This document shows positions 50,345-59,077 of a stretch of 64,000 nucleotides of DNA, piece by piece; position 1 is the first letter of the stretch, and every line of letters begins with the position of its first letter. The notes under the pieces are model-generated. The model ran no database searches. It worked only from the letters and a program-made list of their open reading frames with translations, and had not been told where the DNA came from. Origin of the DNA: Sutcliffiella horikoshii (GTDB taxonomy: Bacteria; Bacillota; Bacilli; Bacillales; Bacillaceae_I); NCBI RefSeq assembly GCF_021991925.1, contig NZ_RXZI01000006.1, positions 173,174 to 237,173 on the forward strand. Reading direction: 5' to 3'. A program made the position numbers and the translations under genes.

Positions 50345-50420
50345 ATTCATAATGGCTATAGGCCCCAGGGGGAAAGCGAAGCTCTGTGTGGAAATCAACA
50401 GGGGTGCATTATAAAACCCT
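50345..50420 (+). repeat. Decayed family B remnant, copy B3
   Basis: The CCCCAGGGGGAAAGCGAAGC segment, then TGTGGAAATCAACAGGGGTG, recalls the 3' half of family B (CCGCGGAAAGCG...GCGGAAATCAACAGCGG). The left end is missing. Confidence 0.5.
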
Positions 50421-50443
50421 AATAAGAAGAGGTGAAGAAATTG

Positions 50444-50920
50444 ATGACTGTTTATGACTTTTCTGCTACGGACATCAGAGGTAAGGAGGTCCCATTATCC
50501 GAATATAGAGGATATGTCCTGCTTATTGTCAATACAGCTAGCAAATGTGGTTTCACTCCACAATTTGAAGAACTAGAGGATCTCTATAAGGAGTATAAGG
50601 ATAAACAATTCATGGTACTTGGTTTCCCGTGTAATCAGTTTGGTAATCAAGAACCGGGAAAGGAAGAAGAAATAAGTGAATTTTGTCAATTGAATTATGG
50701 GGTTTCCTTTCCGATGTTTTCAAAGGTGGATGTGAATGGGGACGACACCCATCCGCTGTTTGAATATTTGAAAGAAAATGCTAAGGGATTATTAGGCTCA
50801 AAAGCTGTGAAGTGGAACTTCACGAAGTTTCTTGTTGATAGAAACGGCGAAGTGGTAGAACGCTTTGCTTCCGCAACCTCTCCTTCAAAAATGAAAAATG
50901 ATATTGAAAAGTTACTATAA
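50444..50920 (+). CDS. bsaA: Thiol-dependent glutathione peroxidase homologue BsaA
   Basis: A 158-residue peroxidase of the thioredoxin fold. The active-site Cys35 lies in [11 protein letters not shown]; Gln and Trp partners are in [12 protein letters not shown] (near 67-78) and [10 protein letters not shown] (near 128-137). It has Cys instead of selenocysteine and probably uses thioredoxin or bacillithiol. Length is normal. AAGAGGTG lies eight bases before the ATG; I rejected the longer GTG start that overlaps this site. Terminator at 50985. bsaA also precedes ypgQ in B. subtilis. Confidence 0.93.
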   Translation: MTVYDFSATDIRGKEVPLSEYRGYVLLIVNTASKCGFTPQFEELEDLYKEYKDKQFMVLGFPCNQFGNQEPGKEEEISEFCQLNYGVSFPMFSKVDVNGDDTHPLFEYLKENAKGLLGSKAVKWNFTKFLVDRNGEVVERFASATSPSKMKNDIEKLL

Positions 50921-50984
50921 TAAATTTAACTTATATTCTTAGGTTCAAAAGAATAACTATGACTTATAAAACCTATTATAAAAG

Positions 50985-51020
50985 AAAACCCTTTTCTTAA
51001 ATTTAGAGAAGGGTTTTTTT
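50985..51020 (+). terminator. Terminator of bsaA
   Basis: AAAACCCTTTTCT pairs with AGAGAAGGGTTTT, followed by TTTATATT. Confidence 0.88.
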
Positions 51021-51073
51021 ATATTATTATCGAATTAATAACAATATCACTATTCAGAGAAAGGAGTAAACCT

Positions 51074-51931
51074 TTGAAAGTAATTGATGCTCATATCCAC
51101 TTTTCAACCATAAAAAGCTTTCAGGATACAGCTGATAACATCTCCTGCCTTTCTTATTCATACGATGGACTCCTGAAAGAATGGGAGCAACAGGAGGTGG
51201 TAGGTGCTGTCGCGATGGGTGTAACAGAAACAGAGCCCTTAGGGTTTCCAGACCATCGTAGCGAAACACCAATGGGTCTTGATCTTGCTTCTTCCATACC
51301 ATCGAATATGGGATACTGTCCAGGAATTAACCCATATAAAATGGAAGAGGGGAATCTTAGGGAACTTGAAAGAGAAATTCAAAAATCGAATGTAGTGGGA
51401 TTGAAGATTTATCTGGGGTATTACCCTTTTTACGCCTACGATGAACTATACAAACCGGTGTACCTATTGGCAGAGAAATATCAATTACCGGTGGTATTTC
51501 ATACAGGGGATACATATTCAGAAAGAGGATTGTTGAAGTATGCACATCCATTGACGCTTGATGAGGTGGCTGTAGCTAATAGAGATGTCACTTTTGTCAT
51601 GGCACATTTCGGTGACCCATGGGTACTGGATGGTGCAGAGGTTGTGTATAAAAACAAAAACATGTATGCGGACCTCTCTGGGTTAATTGTCGGCACGCAA
51701 CGGGAAATTAATCGCTACAAGCAAACAAGGTTCCTACAACATTTATTGCATGCTCTAGACTATTGCGATCACTATGAGAAACTGATGTTTGGGACAGATT
51801 GGCCACTAATATCTGTAGATAACTATATTCACTTCATCAAAGGGATCATACCTGAAGATTTTCATCAGGCAGTGTTTTATGATACTGCATTAAAGGTATA
51901 TCCTAGATTGGGAGCATTATTATCAGAATAG
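51074..51931 (+). CDS. Amidohydrolase-family metallohydrolase
   Basis: A 285-residue TIM-barrel hydrolase of the amidohydrolase-2 type. The first metal motif is DAHIHFS (5-11). Other likely ligands are His in VVFHTGDTYSE (near 145), His in VMAHFGDPW (near 178) and Asp in MFGTDWP (near 241-247). It may be a decarboxylase or lactonase; the substrate is unknown. It starts with TTG preceded by AAAGGAG. DegV follows 45 bases downstream. Confidence 0.8.
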   Translation: MKVIDAHIHFSTIKSFQDTADNISCLSYSYDGLLKEWEQQEVVGAVAMGVTETEPLGFPDHRSETPMGLDLASSIPSNMGYCPGINPYKMEEGNLRELEREIQKSNVVGLKIYLGYYPFYAYDELYKPVYLLAEKYQLPVVFHTGDTYSERGLLKYAHPLTLDEVAVANRDVTFVMAHFGDPWVLDGAEVVYKNKNMYADLSGLIVGTQREINRYKQTRFLQHLLHALDYCDHYEKLMFGTDWPLISVDNYIHFIKGIIPEDFHQAVFYDTALKVYPRLGALLSE

Positions 51932-51976
51932 TACAATAAAATAGGGATAAAGATAGAAAGAACGGGGGAGTTTTTA

Positions 51977-52819
51977 ATGGAGAAAATAGCTTGGGTTACA
52001 GATAGTACGGCATATTTGGACGAGGTATTAAAGAATCACCCAGATGTATATAGCATTCCGATGGTGGTGTATTTTGAAGAGGAAGAATATCTTGATGGGG
52101 TTACCTTATCCTTAGAGGATTTCTATACAAAATTGGAGGCAAGCAATACGCCGCCCAAAACCTCCCAACCTTCTGTAGGGGCATTCGTGGAGTTGTACAC
52201 CAAGTTGGCAGAATCCTATGATCGCATCATTTCAGTTCACCTCTCCAGTCATCTAAGCGGTACCGTTTCGTCTAGTACACAGGCAGGGGAACTTGTAGAA
52301 ATTCCTGTTCATACAGTAGATTCGAAAGTCATTTCTTTTCCACTGTCTGCCATGGTAAAGAAGGGGATAAAGGCTCAGGAGGAAGGTAAGACATATGAGG
52401 AGATACTGGACTACCTCCATGATCTGGCAACAAAATGTGATATCTATGTGCTTATTGGCAGCCTCGAACAACTACACCGCAGCGGTAGGATGTCTGGGGT
52501 GCAAAAATTATTGGGTAGCCTTCTCCAGATTAAACCGATCATTCGTATCGAAAATGGGAAGCTGGATGTTGCTGAAAAAGTACGCACACATAAGAAAGCA
52601 TTGTCCAAGATTGTGGATTTTCTGGACGAGGCTCATGCCCAAGCAACCATCAAAGAATTGTTTGTTTTACATGGTACCAACATGGAAGATGCGGATGGTC
52701 TTGTTGCTAGTCTCAGGGAAAAGTATCCAGATATCCCGATTAACCCATTCCCTTTATCCACTGCAATTGCCGTACATGCCGGAGTGAATACGATAGGGAT
52801 TGCGTGGTATAACGAATAA
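51977..52819 (+). CDS. DegV-family fatty acid-binding protein
   Basis: A 280-residue protein starting MEKIAWVTDSTAYLDE, with the DegV motifs TSQPSVGAFVELY (near 58-70), SSHLSGTVSS (near 84-93), SLEQLHRSGRMSG (near 163-175) and a C-terminal HAGVNTIGIAWY. In staphylococci and streptococci such FakB proteins carry fatty acids to the kinase FakA. No FakA gene adjoins it. AACGGGGG precedes the ATG. Confidence 0.9.
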   Translation: MEKIAWVTDSTAYLDEVLKNHPDVYSIPMVVYFEEEEYLDGVTLSLEDFYTKLEASNTPPKTSQPSVGAFVELYTKLAESYDRIISVHLSSHLSGTVSSSTQAGELVEIPVHTVDSKVISFPLSAMVKKGIKAQEEGKTYEEILDYLHDLATKCDIYVLIGSLEQLHRSGRMSGVQKLLGSLLQIKPIIRIENGKLDVAEKVRTHKKALSKIVDFLDEAHAQATIKELFVLHGTNMEDADGLVASLREKYPDIPINPFPLSTAIAVHAGVNTIGIAWYNE

Positions 52820-52823
52820 AGGC

Positions 52824-53072
52824 TCATCGGTACTGCAAAACATATTGAACTTCACTGTCATTTAAGGGATATGCCCCAATAAGTGTATAGCCGATACTAA
52901 TATATCTTGAAAGAGTTTCAGCGCAAGTTGCTGCAGCAGGTTCGGATGGGGCATGATCACTCTTAAATAATGCTAAAGTGTCGCCTGTTTGGTAATTGCA
53001 ACGAATGAGTACAATATGAGTTCCGAACCAAGCTGTGCCAATTTGTGAATTGTACGTACGAGGATAGTACAT
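52824..53072 (-). CDS. Small hypothetical protein
   Basis: An 82-residue protein, probably beta-rich (MYYPRTYNSQIGTAWFGTHIVLIRCNYQTG, then SVSD-like variable middle, CAETLSRYISIGYTLIGAYPLND). Family not recognised. AGGAGGAGAGAAA precedes the ATG on the minus strand, an excellent site, so I think it is real. It converges on degV with four bases between. Confidence 0.6.
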   Translation of the reverse strand: MYYPRTYNSQIGTAWFGTHIVLIRCNYQTGDTLALFKSDHAPSEPAAATCAETLSRYISIGYTLIGAYPLNDSEVQYVLQYR

Positions 53073-53287
53073 TTTCTCTCCTCCTAATAGCTGATGTGCA
53101 TCCTTCTGGCATGATAGCCAGAACTTGCCATCGGCTTTTTGTTGTCTACATGAGCCTGTATTTGTATTTTATGTGGATTGGAAACACTATGTTACGGAGA
53201 GGAAATGCCCTGTATTGCGAAATGGTATGGTTATCTTCTCACTCATGGTAAAATAAGAAGGAATTAAACGAAAAGGGTGTAACTTTT

Positions 53288-53917
53288 GTGATACATAAAG
53301 TAGAGAAATACGTAGAATCAATATTCAAGAATGATACAACCGGACATGATTGGTACCATATACAAAGAGTCAGAAGACTTGCCTTACAAATTGGAAAAGT
53401 GGAACAAGCAAACCTATTGATGGTAGAAATCATTGCACTACTGCATGATGTACTTGACGATAAGTTGACTAATGACAAAATAAAGTCAAAAGAAGAAATA
53501 GCTGAACTACTGGCGGAACTCCCTTTAACGAAATTACATATTGATGAAATTCTACATACGATAGAAAACATCGGCTTCAAAGGCGGTAACGGAATCGTTT
53601 TGGAAACGCTTGAGGGGAAGGTGGTACAGGATGCCGATAGATTGGATGCACTAGGTGCCATTGGTACTGCCCGTACATTCATGTATTCCGGTGCGAAAGG
53701 TCAAGCGATGTATGATCCGGAAATAGAAGTAAGAAGCGAGATGACCTATGATCAATACCGAAAAGAAAAATCAACGGCCATCAACCACTTTCATGAGAAG
53801 CTATTTCTTTTGAAGAGTACGCTTCAAACGGAAGAAGCGAAAAGAATTGCCGATGAGCGCCATGCATTCATGAAACAATTCGTTGATCAATTTATGAAAG
53901 AATGGAATGAGATATAA
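53288..53917 (+). CDS. ypgQ: YpgQ, HD-domain nucleotide pyrophosphohydrolase
   Basis: A 209-residue HD-superfamily phosphohydrolase. Metal ligands: HDW (19-21, in TTGHDWYH), HDV (LLHDVLDD near 54-60) and the distal VVQDADRLDALGAI (near 116-129). B. subtilis YpgQ is a metal-dependent nucleotide pyrophosphohydrolase. It starts with GTG; the upstream AAAAGGGTG serves as ribosome binding site. The ABC-F gene begins four bases after its stop. Confidence 0.9.
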   Translation: MIHKVEKYVESIFKNDTTGHDWYHIQRVRRLALQIGKVEQANLLMVEIIALLHDVLDDKLTNDKIKSKEEIAELLAELPLTKLHIDEILHTIENIGFKGGNGIVLETLEGKVVQDADRLDALGAIGTARTFMYSGAKGQAMYDPEIEVRSEMTYDQYRKEKSTAINHFHEKLFLLKSTLQTEEAKRIADERHAFMKQFVDQFMKEWNEI

Positions 53918-53921
53918 TCGT

Positions 53922-55829
53922 ATGAAAATGTTAATTGGAGAAAGTCTGTCAAAGACATATGTAGAGAAAGTGTTATTGGATAAAGCTAATTTCAGTATCC
54001 AGGAAAAAGAGCGGGTCGGCTTGATCGGGGTCAATGGGACAGGTAAGTCAACTTTATTAAAAATCATTGCCGGACTAGAATCCGCTGATGGTGGTTCCAT
54101 TACCACATCTAATGACTACACCATCGGATTTCTCTCCCAGCAACCTGCACTTGAAGAGTCTAATACTGTGATGGAGCAAATCTTTAGTAAAGAATCACAA
54201 ACAAACAACATCATTATGAAATATGAGAACTGTCTAATGCAGGTGCAGGAAAACCCCATGGATGAAAAGTTGCATGGGCGCCTCGCGAATCTGCAATCTC
54301 AGATGGATCAGTTTCAAGCGTGGGATGCCAGCGCAAATGCTAAGGCAATTCTCAATAAACTGGGTATTACCGAAGTCAACCAAAGAATCGAAAGTTTATC
54401 AGGCGGCCAGAAAAAGCGGGTTGCACTTGCTCAGACATTAGTAGAAGCTGCCGACCTGCTAATTCTTGATGAACCTACCAACCACCTTGATTTTGAAGCG
54501 ATTGAATGGCTGGAGGATTATTTAGGTAAGTATCAGGGAGCGGTACTGCTCGTCACCCATGACCGTTATTTCTTGGACAAGGTCACGAATAAGATATTCG
54601 AACTACATAATGGTGCTATTTATACCTACTCTGGTAATTATGGAGACTATTTAGAGGCAAAAGCGATACGACAGGAAGAGCAACTAAAAACGGAGGCAAA
54701 ACAAAAAAGCCTCTATCGCCAAGAGCTCGAATGGATGAGAAAAGGTGCCAAAGCAAGAACAACGAAACAAAAAGCAAGAATTAAACGCTTTGAGGAGCTT
54801 GATGAAAAGGTAGCTTCTACCTCTTCAACCGGCGAATTGGAACTTCTAACAGGCTCTTCCCGCTTAGGGAAAAAGGTAATGGAGCTTGAAGAAGTGTCCC
54901 TACAGTACGGGAAAAAGGTGATATTTGAAAAAGTGAATCTTCTGATCAAGCAAAAGGACCGAATTGGTATTGTTGGTCCCAACGGAGTAGGAAAATCTAG
55001 CCTGTTAAACATTTTGGCACAAAAGCTCACTCCTACAAGCGGTAGGGTAGATATAGGTTTGACGGTTAAGCTTGGTTATTACACCCAGGAACAGCAAGAT
55101 ATGAACTTGGACCAAAGAATGATCGAGTATGTGAAAGAAGAAGCGGAAGTCATTAAGGGAGAAGATGGTCAGCATATCAGTGCCTCTCAACTCTTAGAAA
55201 GATTTCTATTTCCCCCGCACTCCCATGGTACACCGATAAGAAAGCTTTCTGGCGGTGAGCGAAAAAGGCTCTATCTCTTAAGAATCCTTATGTCACAACC
55301 AAACGTTCTGCTCCTGGATGAACCGACCAACGACCTCGATACAGAAACGTTGACCATTCTAGAAGCATATTTGGACGAGTTCCCAGGAGTGGTTATCACT
55401 GTATCCCATGACCGTTATTTCCTTGATAAAGTAGTGGAGGAGCTGGTCATCCTTGAAGGAAATGGGGACATAAAAAGAATCTTTGGTGAATACACAGACT
55501 ATGTGCAGGAACAGCAACAGAAACGAAAAGAAGAGAAACAGGTGGAAACAGCAAAGAAGGAAGCACAATCTTCAACCCGTCAAAAGCAGAAGACATTGAA
55601 GCTCTCTTACCAGGAACAGAAAGATTGGGATACGATTGAAGAAAAAATCATGACCCTTGAAGAGAAGCTTGAGAATATAGAAACAGAAATTACTAAAGCA
55701 GGAAGTGACTATGAAATAGTAAGCAAGTGGCTTGCTGAGCAGGAAGAGACGAATCGACAGTTAGAAGTGGCCATGAACAGATGGGAAGAGCTGTCTGAAA
55801 AAATGGAGAAAATTAAAGAGCAATCTTAA
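53922..55829 (+). CDS. yfmR: ABC-F ribosome-associated ATPase (YfmR-like)
   Basis: A 635-residue soluble protein with two ABC ATPase domains. Domain 1: GVNGTGKST (near 36-44), LSGGQKKR (near 157-164), LILDEPTNHLD. Domain 2: GPNGVGKSS (near 350-358), LSGGERKRL (near 443-451), LLLDEPTNDLD. Between them a charged P-site linker (QELEWMRKGAKARTTKQKARIK near 266-287), and a C-terminal coiled coil (560-635). YfmR of B. subtilis relieves stalled ribosomes together with EF-P. The start overlaps no site strongly; ATG at 53922 or 53928. Assignment to YfmR rather than another ABC-F is from length and tail. Confidence 0.83.
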   Translation: MKMLIGESLSKTYVEKVLLDKANFSIQEKERVGLIGVNGTGKSTLLKIIAGLESADGGSITTSNDYTIGFLSQQPALEESNTVMEQIFSKESQTNNIIMKYENCLMQVQENPMDEKLHGRLANLQSQMDQFQAWDASANAKAILNKLGITEVNQRIESLSGGQKKRVALAQTLVEAADLLILDEPTNHLDFEAIEWLEDYLGKYQGAVLLVTHDRYFLDKVTNKIFELHNGAIYTYSGNYGDYLEAKAIRQEEQLKTEAKQKSLYRQELEWMRKGAKARTTKQKARIKRFEELDEKVASTSSTGELELLTGSSRLGKKVMELEEVSLQYGKKVIFEKVNLLIKQKDRIGIVGPNGVGKSSLLNILAQKLTPTSGRVDIGLTVKLGYYTQEQQDMNLDQRMIEYVKEEAEVIKGEDGQHISASQLLERFLFPPHSHGTPIRKLSGGERKRLYLLRILMSQPNVLLLDEPTNDLDTETLTILEAYLDEFPGVVITVSHDRYFLDKVVEELVILEGNGDIKRIFGEYTDYVQEQQQKRKEEKQVETAKKEAQSSTRQKQKTLKLSYQEQKDWDTIEEKIMTLEEKLENIETEITKAGSDYEIVSKWLAEQEETNRQLEVAMNRWEELSEKMEKIKEQS

Positions 55830-55901
55830 GCTACAGACGTGTAGTGTGTGGAAGCGTATGCTACCATGGTAGAAAGAAAATATAGGAAGAGGTGTTTTCT
55901 A

Positions 55902-57023
55902 GTGAATATAAAATCCATTGAACCTACTCCAAGTCCCAATACAATGAAGGTTATTTTAAGCGAAGAGTTACCAGCAGGTGCAAGAAATAATTATATGACC
56001 GAGAATGAAAATGAGGCACCTGAAATTATTCAGCAAATACTGAAGATCGAAGGCGTAAAAGGTGTCTATCATGTGGCCGATTTCCTAGCTGTCGAGAGAA
56101 ATGCTCGTTTTGACTGGAAAGGAATACTTTCTGAAGTAAGGGCAGCTTTTGGGGAAGAAGAAGAGCATCAAGAAGGTACTAAACAGCAATCATTGGAAGG
56201 CTTTGGAGAGGTAAAAGTATTTGTCCAAATGTTCCAAGGTATCCCTATGCAAGTGAAATTAACCGATGGTGAACAAGAAAAACGTGTGGGGTTACCTGAC
56301 CGGTTCATGCAAGCCATTTTAACCGCTCAACAAAACCAAGATAATGTAGTACTAGAGAGAGAATGGAAAGAGCATGGTGTCCGTTATGGCGACCTTGAAG
56401 CGGTGGGTACGGAAATCGTTGAAGAACTATCTGCAACTTTTACCGAAGAACGGATAGAAAAAATGCTTAAACAAGAAGAAAATCCAGATAAATCGAATAC
56501 AATAAAGTCAAAGCAACGTTACAAAGTGACGCTAGACATGTTAGACGATCCTGATTGGTCTAAACGCTTTGCCGCGCTTGATCAAATGGATCCAAAAGAA
56601 GAGGATATTCCAGTGTTGGCAAAGGCACTCGAAGATGAAAAGGGTTCCATCCGCCGTTTAGCAACCGTCTATTTTGGCATGCTAGAAGAATCGGATATTT
56701 TACCTTACCTTTCCAAAGCACTAAAAGATAAGTCTGTAACCGTAAGAAGAACTGCTGGGGACTGCATGTCAGATCTTGGTGATAAAGCAGCAATGCCATC
56801 CATGATACAAGCACTAAAGGATAAAAACAAATTGGTGCGTTGGAGAGCGGCAATGTTCCTATATGAAGTAGGGGATGAAACAGCTCTACCTGCTTTGCAT
56901 GAAGCAGAGGACGATCCTGAATTTGAAGTGAGCATGCAAGTGAAAATGGCCATTCAACGAATTGAAGGTGGAGAAGAAGCAAAAGGTTCCGTATGGAAGC
57001 AGATGACAGAACGTAACAATTAA
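55902..57023 (+). CDS. ypgR: YpgR, virulence-factor-like protein with NifU-N and HEAT repeats
   Basis: A 373-residue protein. Residues 1-85 match the Nfu/NifU N-terminal domain (SIEPTPSPNTMKVILSEELPAG ... VYHVADFLAVERNARFDW). Residues 200-355 are HEAT-like repeats: LAKALEDEKGSIRRLATVYFG, LSKALKDKSVTVRRTAGDCM, MIQALKDKNKLVRWRAAMFL, spaced by about 31 residues. The staphylococcal homologue is conserved virulence factor CvfC. It precedes brxA as in B. subtilis. It begins with GTG after GAAGAGGTG. Confidence 0.9.
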   Translation: MNIKSIEPTPSPNTMKVILSEELPAGARNNYMTENENEAPEIIQQILKIEGVKGVYHVADFLAVERNARFDWKGILSEVRAAFGEEEEHQEGTKQQSLEGFGEVKVFVQMFQGIPMQVKLTDGEQEKRVGLPDRFMQAILTAQQNQDNVVLEREWKEHGVRYGDLEAVGTEIVEELSATFTEERIEKMLKQEENPDKSNTIKSKQRYKVTLDMLDDPDWSKRFAALDQMDPKEEDIPVLAKALEDEKGSIRRLATVYFGMLEESDILPYLSKALKDKSVTVRRTAGDCMSDLGDKAAMPSMIQALKDKNKLVRWRAAMFLYEVGDETALPALHEAEDDPEFEVSMQVKMAIQRIEGGEEAKGSVWKQMTERNN

Positions 57024-57038
57024 AAGGAGGAATCTATC

Positions 57039-57476
57039 ATGTCTATGGCATATGAAGAATACATGAAACAATTAGTAAAACCGATGAGAGACGAACTCAC
57101 AAGAGCGGGTTTTGAAGAATTGACTACAAGCGAAGCGGTTGAGGACTTTTTCAGCAATGTGGAAGGGACAACACTGGTGATTGTCAACTCGGTTTGTGGT
57201 TGTGCAGCTGGATTGGCCCGTCCAGCAGCTACCCAGTCCGTTATTCAATCTGATAAAACCCCAGACCACCTAGTGACGGTTTTTGCAGGTCAAGATAAGG
57301 ATGCCACTTCAAAAATGAGAGAAATATTTGGTGATATTCCACCGTCTTCTCCTTCCATGGCACTGATGAAAGGGAACGAAGTCGTACATTTCATCCATCG
57401 CCATGATATTGAAGCGAATTCGATGGAAAACATCATGACCAATCTGCAAGGAGCCTTTCATCAATACTGTCAATAG
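57039..57476 (+). CDS. brxA: Bacilliredoxin BrxA (YphP)
   Basis: A 145-residue thioredoxin-fold protein of the YphP/YqiW family. The active site is CGC (Cys53 and Cys55, in NSVCGCAAG). Bacilliredoxins remove bacillithiol from modified protein thiols after oxidative stress. The remainder (ARPAATQSVIQSDKTPDHLVTVFAGQDKDAT ... FGDIPPSSPSMALMK) is family-typical. AAAAGGAGG precedes the ATG. It is 15 bases after ypgR, so they are probably cotranscribed. Terminator at 57489. Confidence 0.95.
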   Translation: MSMAYEEYMKQLVKPMRDELTRAGFEELTTSEAVEDFFSNVEGTTLVIVNSVCGCAAGLARPAATQSVIQSDKTPDHLVTVFAGQDKDATSKMREIFGDIPPSSPSMALMKGNEVVHFIHRHDIEANSMENIMTNLQGAFHQYCQ

Positions 57477-57488
57477 TGTTAATACTTA

Positions 57489-57520
57489 GGGGATGTGCGA
57501 ACCTGGCACATCCCCTTTTT
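57489..57520 (+). terminator. Terminator of brxA
   Basis: GGGGATGTGC pairs with GCACATCCCC around GAACCTG, followed by TTTTT. Confidence 0.9.
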
Positions 57521-57528
57521 AAATGAAA

Positions 57529-57727
57529 GGCTCTGTTAAAGCATACTGTTGATGATAGCAGCAACCTAGCTATTGATTGGAGCAAAGACGAAGACTCTAG
57601 CAGGGAGTAGCAAAAATCTTGAGACCCCGGAGGGCGCAGCCTGAGGAAGCTGAAGATTGCCCCGCGGAAAGCGGAGCAGTTTGCGGAAATCAACAGCGGT
57701 GTTTACCATAGCCAAATGAAAAGATCC
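57529..57727 (+). repeat. Family B element, copy B2
   Basis: 199 bp with GGCTCTGTTAAAGCATACTG at the left (identical to B1) and ending AAAAGATCC at the right. The core has GGAGCAAAGACGAAGACTC, GAGACCCCGGAGGGCG and CCCCGCGGAAAGCGGAGC. It lies just beyond the brxA terminator. TTTAAA occurs close to both ends. Confidence 0.75.
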
Positions 57728-57747
57728 ATTTAAAAGGGAGAAAACTT

Positions 57748-58521
57748 ATGATTGTGACCACCGCGGGAAGAACAAATGAACAGATGATTCAAACTGCTAG
57801 AAAAATTGCTCAAGATCTAGGTTATCCTTATTATCAAAGAAACAAAAAATCAATCACAAAAATCTTTAGTGAAATGCAACAGGATATTCTCGTAATTGGA
57901 AAGAGCCGATTTGAATGGTACTGTCTCGGCAAGGACGAGCCGATATTCTTCCATCCCAATACAGCTGCTTTTAGAGCAAAAAGGTGGAAGAATGGGGAAG
58001 TGGAACCTTTCGTACAAGCAACTGATCTAAAAGAAGGAATGAAATTCCTGGACTGCACGCTCGGTTTGGCCTCCGATGCTATAATGGCCAGCCTGGAAAC
58101 AGGACCGAATGGTCAAGTTGTTGGGATCGAGGGGAATAAGATGATGGCCTATCTTGTGAAAACTGGCCTAAAGAATTGGGAATCGGATATGGTGGAAATG
58201 AATGAAGCGATGAAGAGGATTGAAGTTCTTGAAGGTAATCATCAGAAGATACTCTCGACATTATCGGATAATAGTTTTGATGTGGTGTATTTCGATCCAA
58301 TGTTTCATCAGGTATTAGAAGAATCAAATGGTATTGCCCCACTTAGAAATGTTGCTTTTTATGAAGAATTAACGGAAAAAGTCATAATGGACGCCATGAG
58401 AGTCGCAAGACACAGGGTCGTACTGAAGGATCATTGGCAAAGTGAGAGGTTTGATCAATTTGGTTTTATTGTTCGTAAGAGAAAAACAGCAAAGTTTCAT
58501 TATGGTTACTTGAAAACTTAA
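57748..58521 (+). CDS. ypiP: YpiP, class I SAM-dependent methyltransferase
   Basis: A 257-residue methyltransferase. The N-terminal part (1-85) is specific: MIVTTAGRTNEQMI ... QRNKKSITKIF. Motif I is FLDCTLGLASDAIMAS (near 97-112), then VVGIEGNKMMAYL (near 119) and the acidic DVVYFDPMFHQ (near 178), resembling the RsmJ group of rRNA guanine methyltransferases. A D-P-M-F motif in place of NPPY is typical of RsmJ-like enzymes. AAAAGGGAG precedes the ATG. RNA as substrate is inference. Confidence 0.87.
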   Translation: MIVTTAGRTNEQMIQTARKIAQDLGYPYYQRNKKSITKIFSEMQQDILVIGKSRFEWYCLGKDEPIFFHPNTAAFRAKRWKNGEVEPFVQATDLKEGMKFLDCTLGLASDAIMASLETGPNGQVVGIEGNKMMAYLVKTGLKNWESDMVEMNEAMKRIEVLEGNHQKILSTLSDNSFDVVYFDPMFHQVLEESNGIAPLRNVAFYEELTEKVIMDAMRVARHRVVLKDHWQSERFDQFGFIVRKRKTAKFHYGYLKT

Positions 58522-58581
58522 GAGCCTTGTTGGGCACCCTATTTCTTGATGGTAACTCGAAGGAGAAATGAGGTGTCACAG

Positions 58582-58713
58582 ATGGGCGGAAAAAGGAAAA
58601 AACCAGGAAATGTAGGTCTTTCCTCTCCTCAAGTAGAAGGACAAGGGACAACGAGTACAGAAATCGATGGAAAATCCATGTCCTCAAGCAGGAAAAGTAC
58701 AAAGAAAAATTAA
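58582..58713 (+). CDS. 43-residue YuzL-like hydrophilic protein
   Basis: A short frame with GAAATGAGGTG upstream of ATG. The product is polar (MGGKRKKPGNVGLSSP, EGQGTTSTEIDGKS, ending SSRKSTKKN). The GQGTTSTEIDG and terminal SSR/KK pattern recall the YuzL family, but I am not certain. A strong terminator follows eight bases after the stop. It lies 60 bases downstream of ypiP. Confidence 0.6.
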   Translation: MGGKRKKPGNVGLSSPQVEGQGTTSTEIDGKSMSSSRKSTKKN

Positions 58714-58720
58714 TGAAAAA

Positions 58721-58754
58721 AACTCGCGGTGAGCCTAGCTCACCGCGAGTTTTT
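58721..58754. terminator. Strong bidirectional terminator
   Basis: AACTCGCGGTGAGC pairs with GCTCACCGCGAGTT around CTA (14-bp stem), followed by TTT; A-run on the other side serves the minus strand. Confidence 0.92.
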
Positions 58755-58765
58755 CTATTTTCTTA

Positions 58766-58840
58766 TCAGTCAGCGATACATAAATATACTAAAGCCCCTA
58801 AAGTCACAAAGCATGATACGATGATAGCAACATCTGCCAT
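58766..58840 (-). CDS. 24-residue single-span membrane peptide
   Basis: On the minus strand, TTGGAGGTAATTATT leads to an ATG and a 24-residue product: MADVAIIVSC, then a hydrophobic stretch to LVYLCIAD. It is one transmembrane segment with two cysteines and a single acidic residue at each end. It ends next to the bidirectional terminator at 58721-58754. Family unknown; it resembles in size KdpF-type or SpoVM-type micropeptides, without sequence match. The longer reading frame that extends upstream has no ribosome binding site. Confidence 0.6.
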   Translation of the reverse strand: MADVAIIVSCFVTLGALVYLCIAD

Positions 58841-59011
58841 AATAATTACCTCCAATATGTACTCTTTCTTAATATTAACAAAAAACCACAAATAAATGAA
58901 TAAGAAATATTCGAAAACGTATAAACAAACATATTTTTGCTGAATTTGTAACAAAAGGTGTTGGAGAATGAAGAAAGAGAAAATAAATTGATAAAATTTT
59001 CTTACTTTTAT

Positions 59012-59019
59012 GGTATACT
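59012..59019 (+). promoter_or_regulatory. -10 promoter element candidate for ypjP
   Basis: TGGTATACT (TGn-TATACT) is an extended -10, about 60 bases upstream of ypjP. TTGATA lies further upstream, but with a 20-base spacer. Confidence 0.5.
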
Positions 59020-59077
59020 AGTTTTATTATTTAATAGAGTTGTTGCATGAGAGAGATAGAGACGGAGGAAGACTAGC

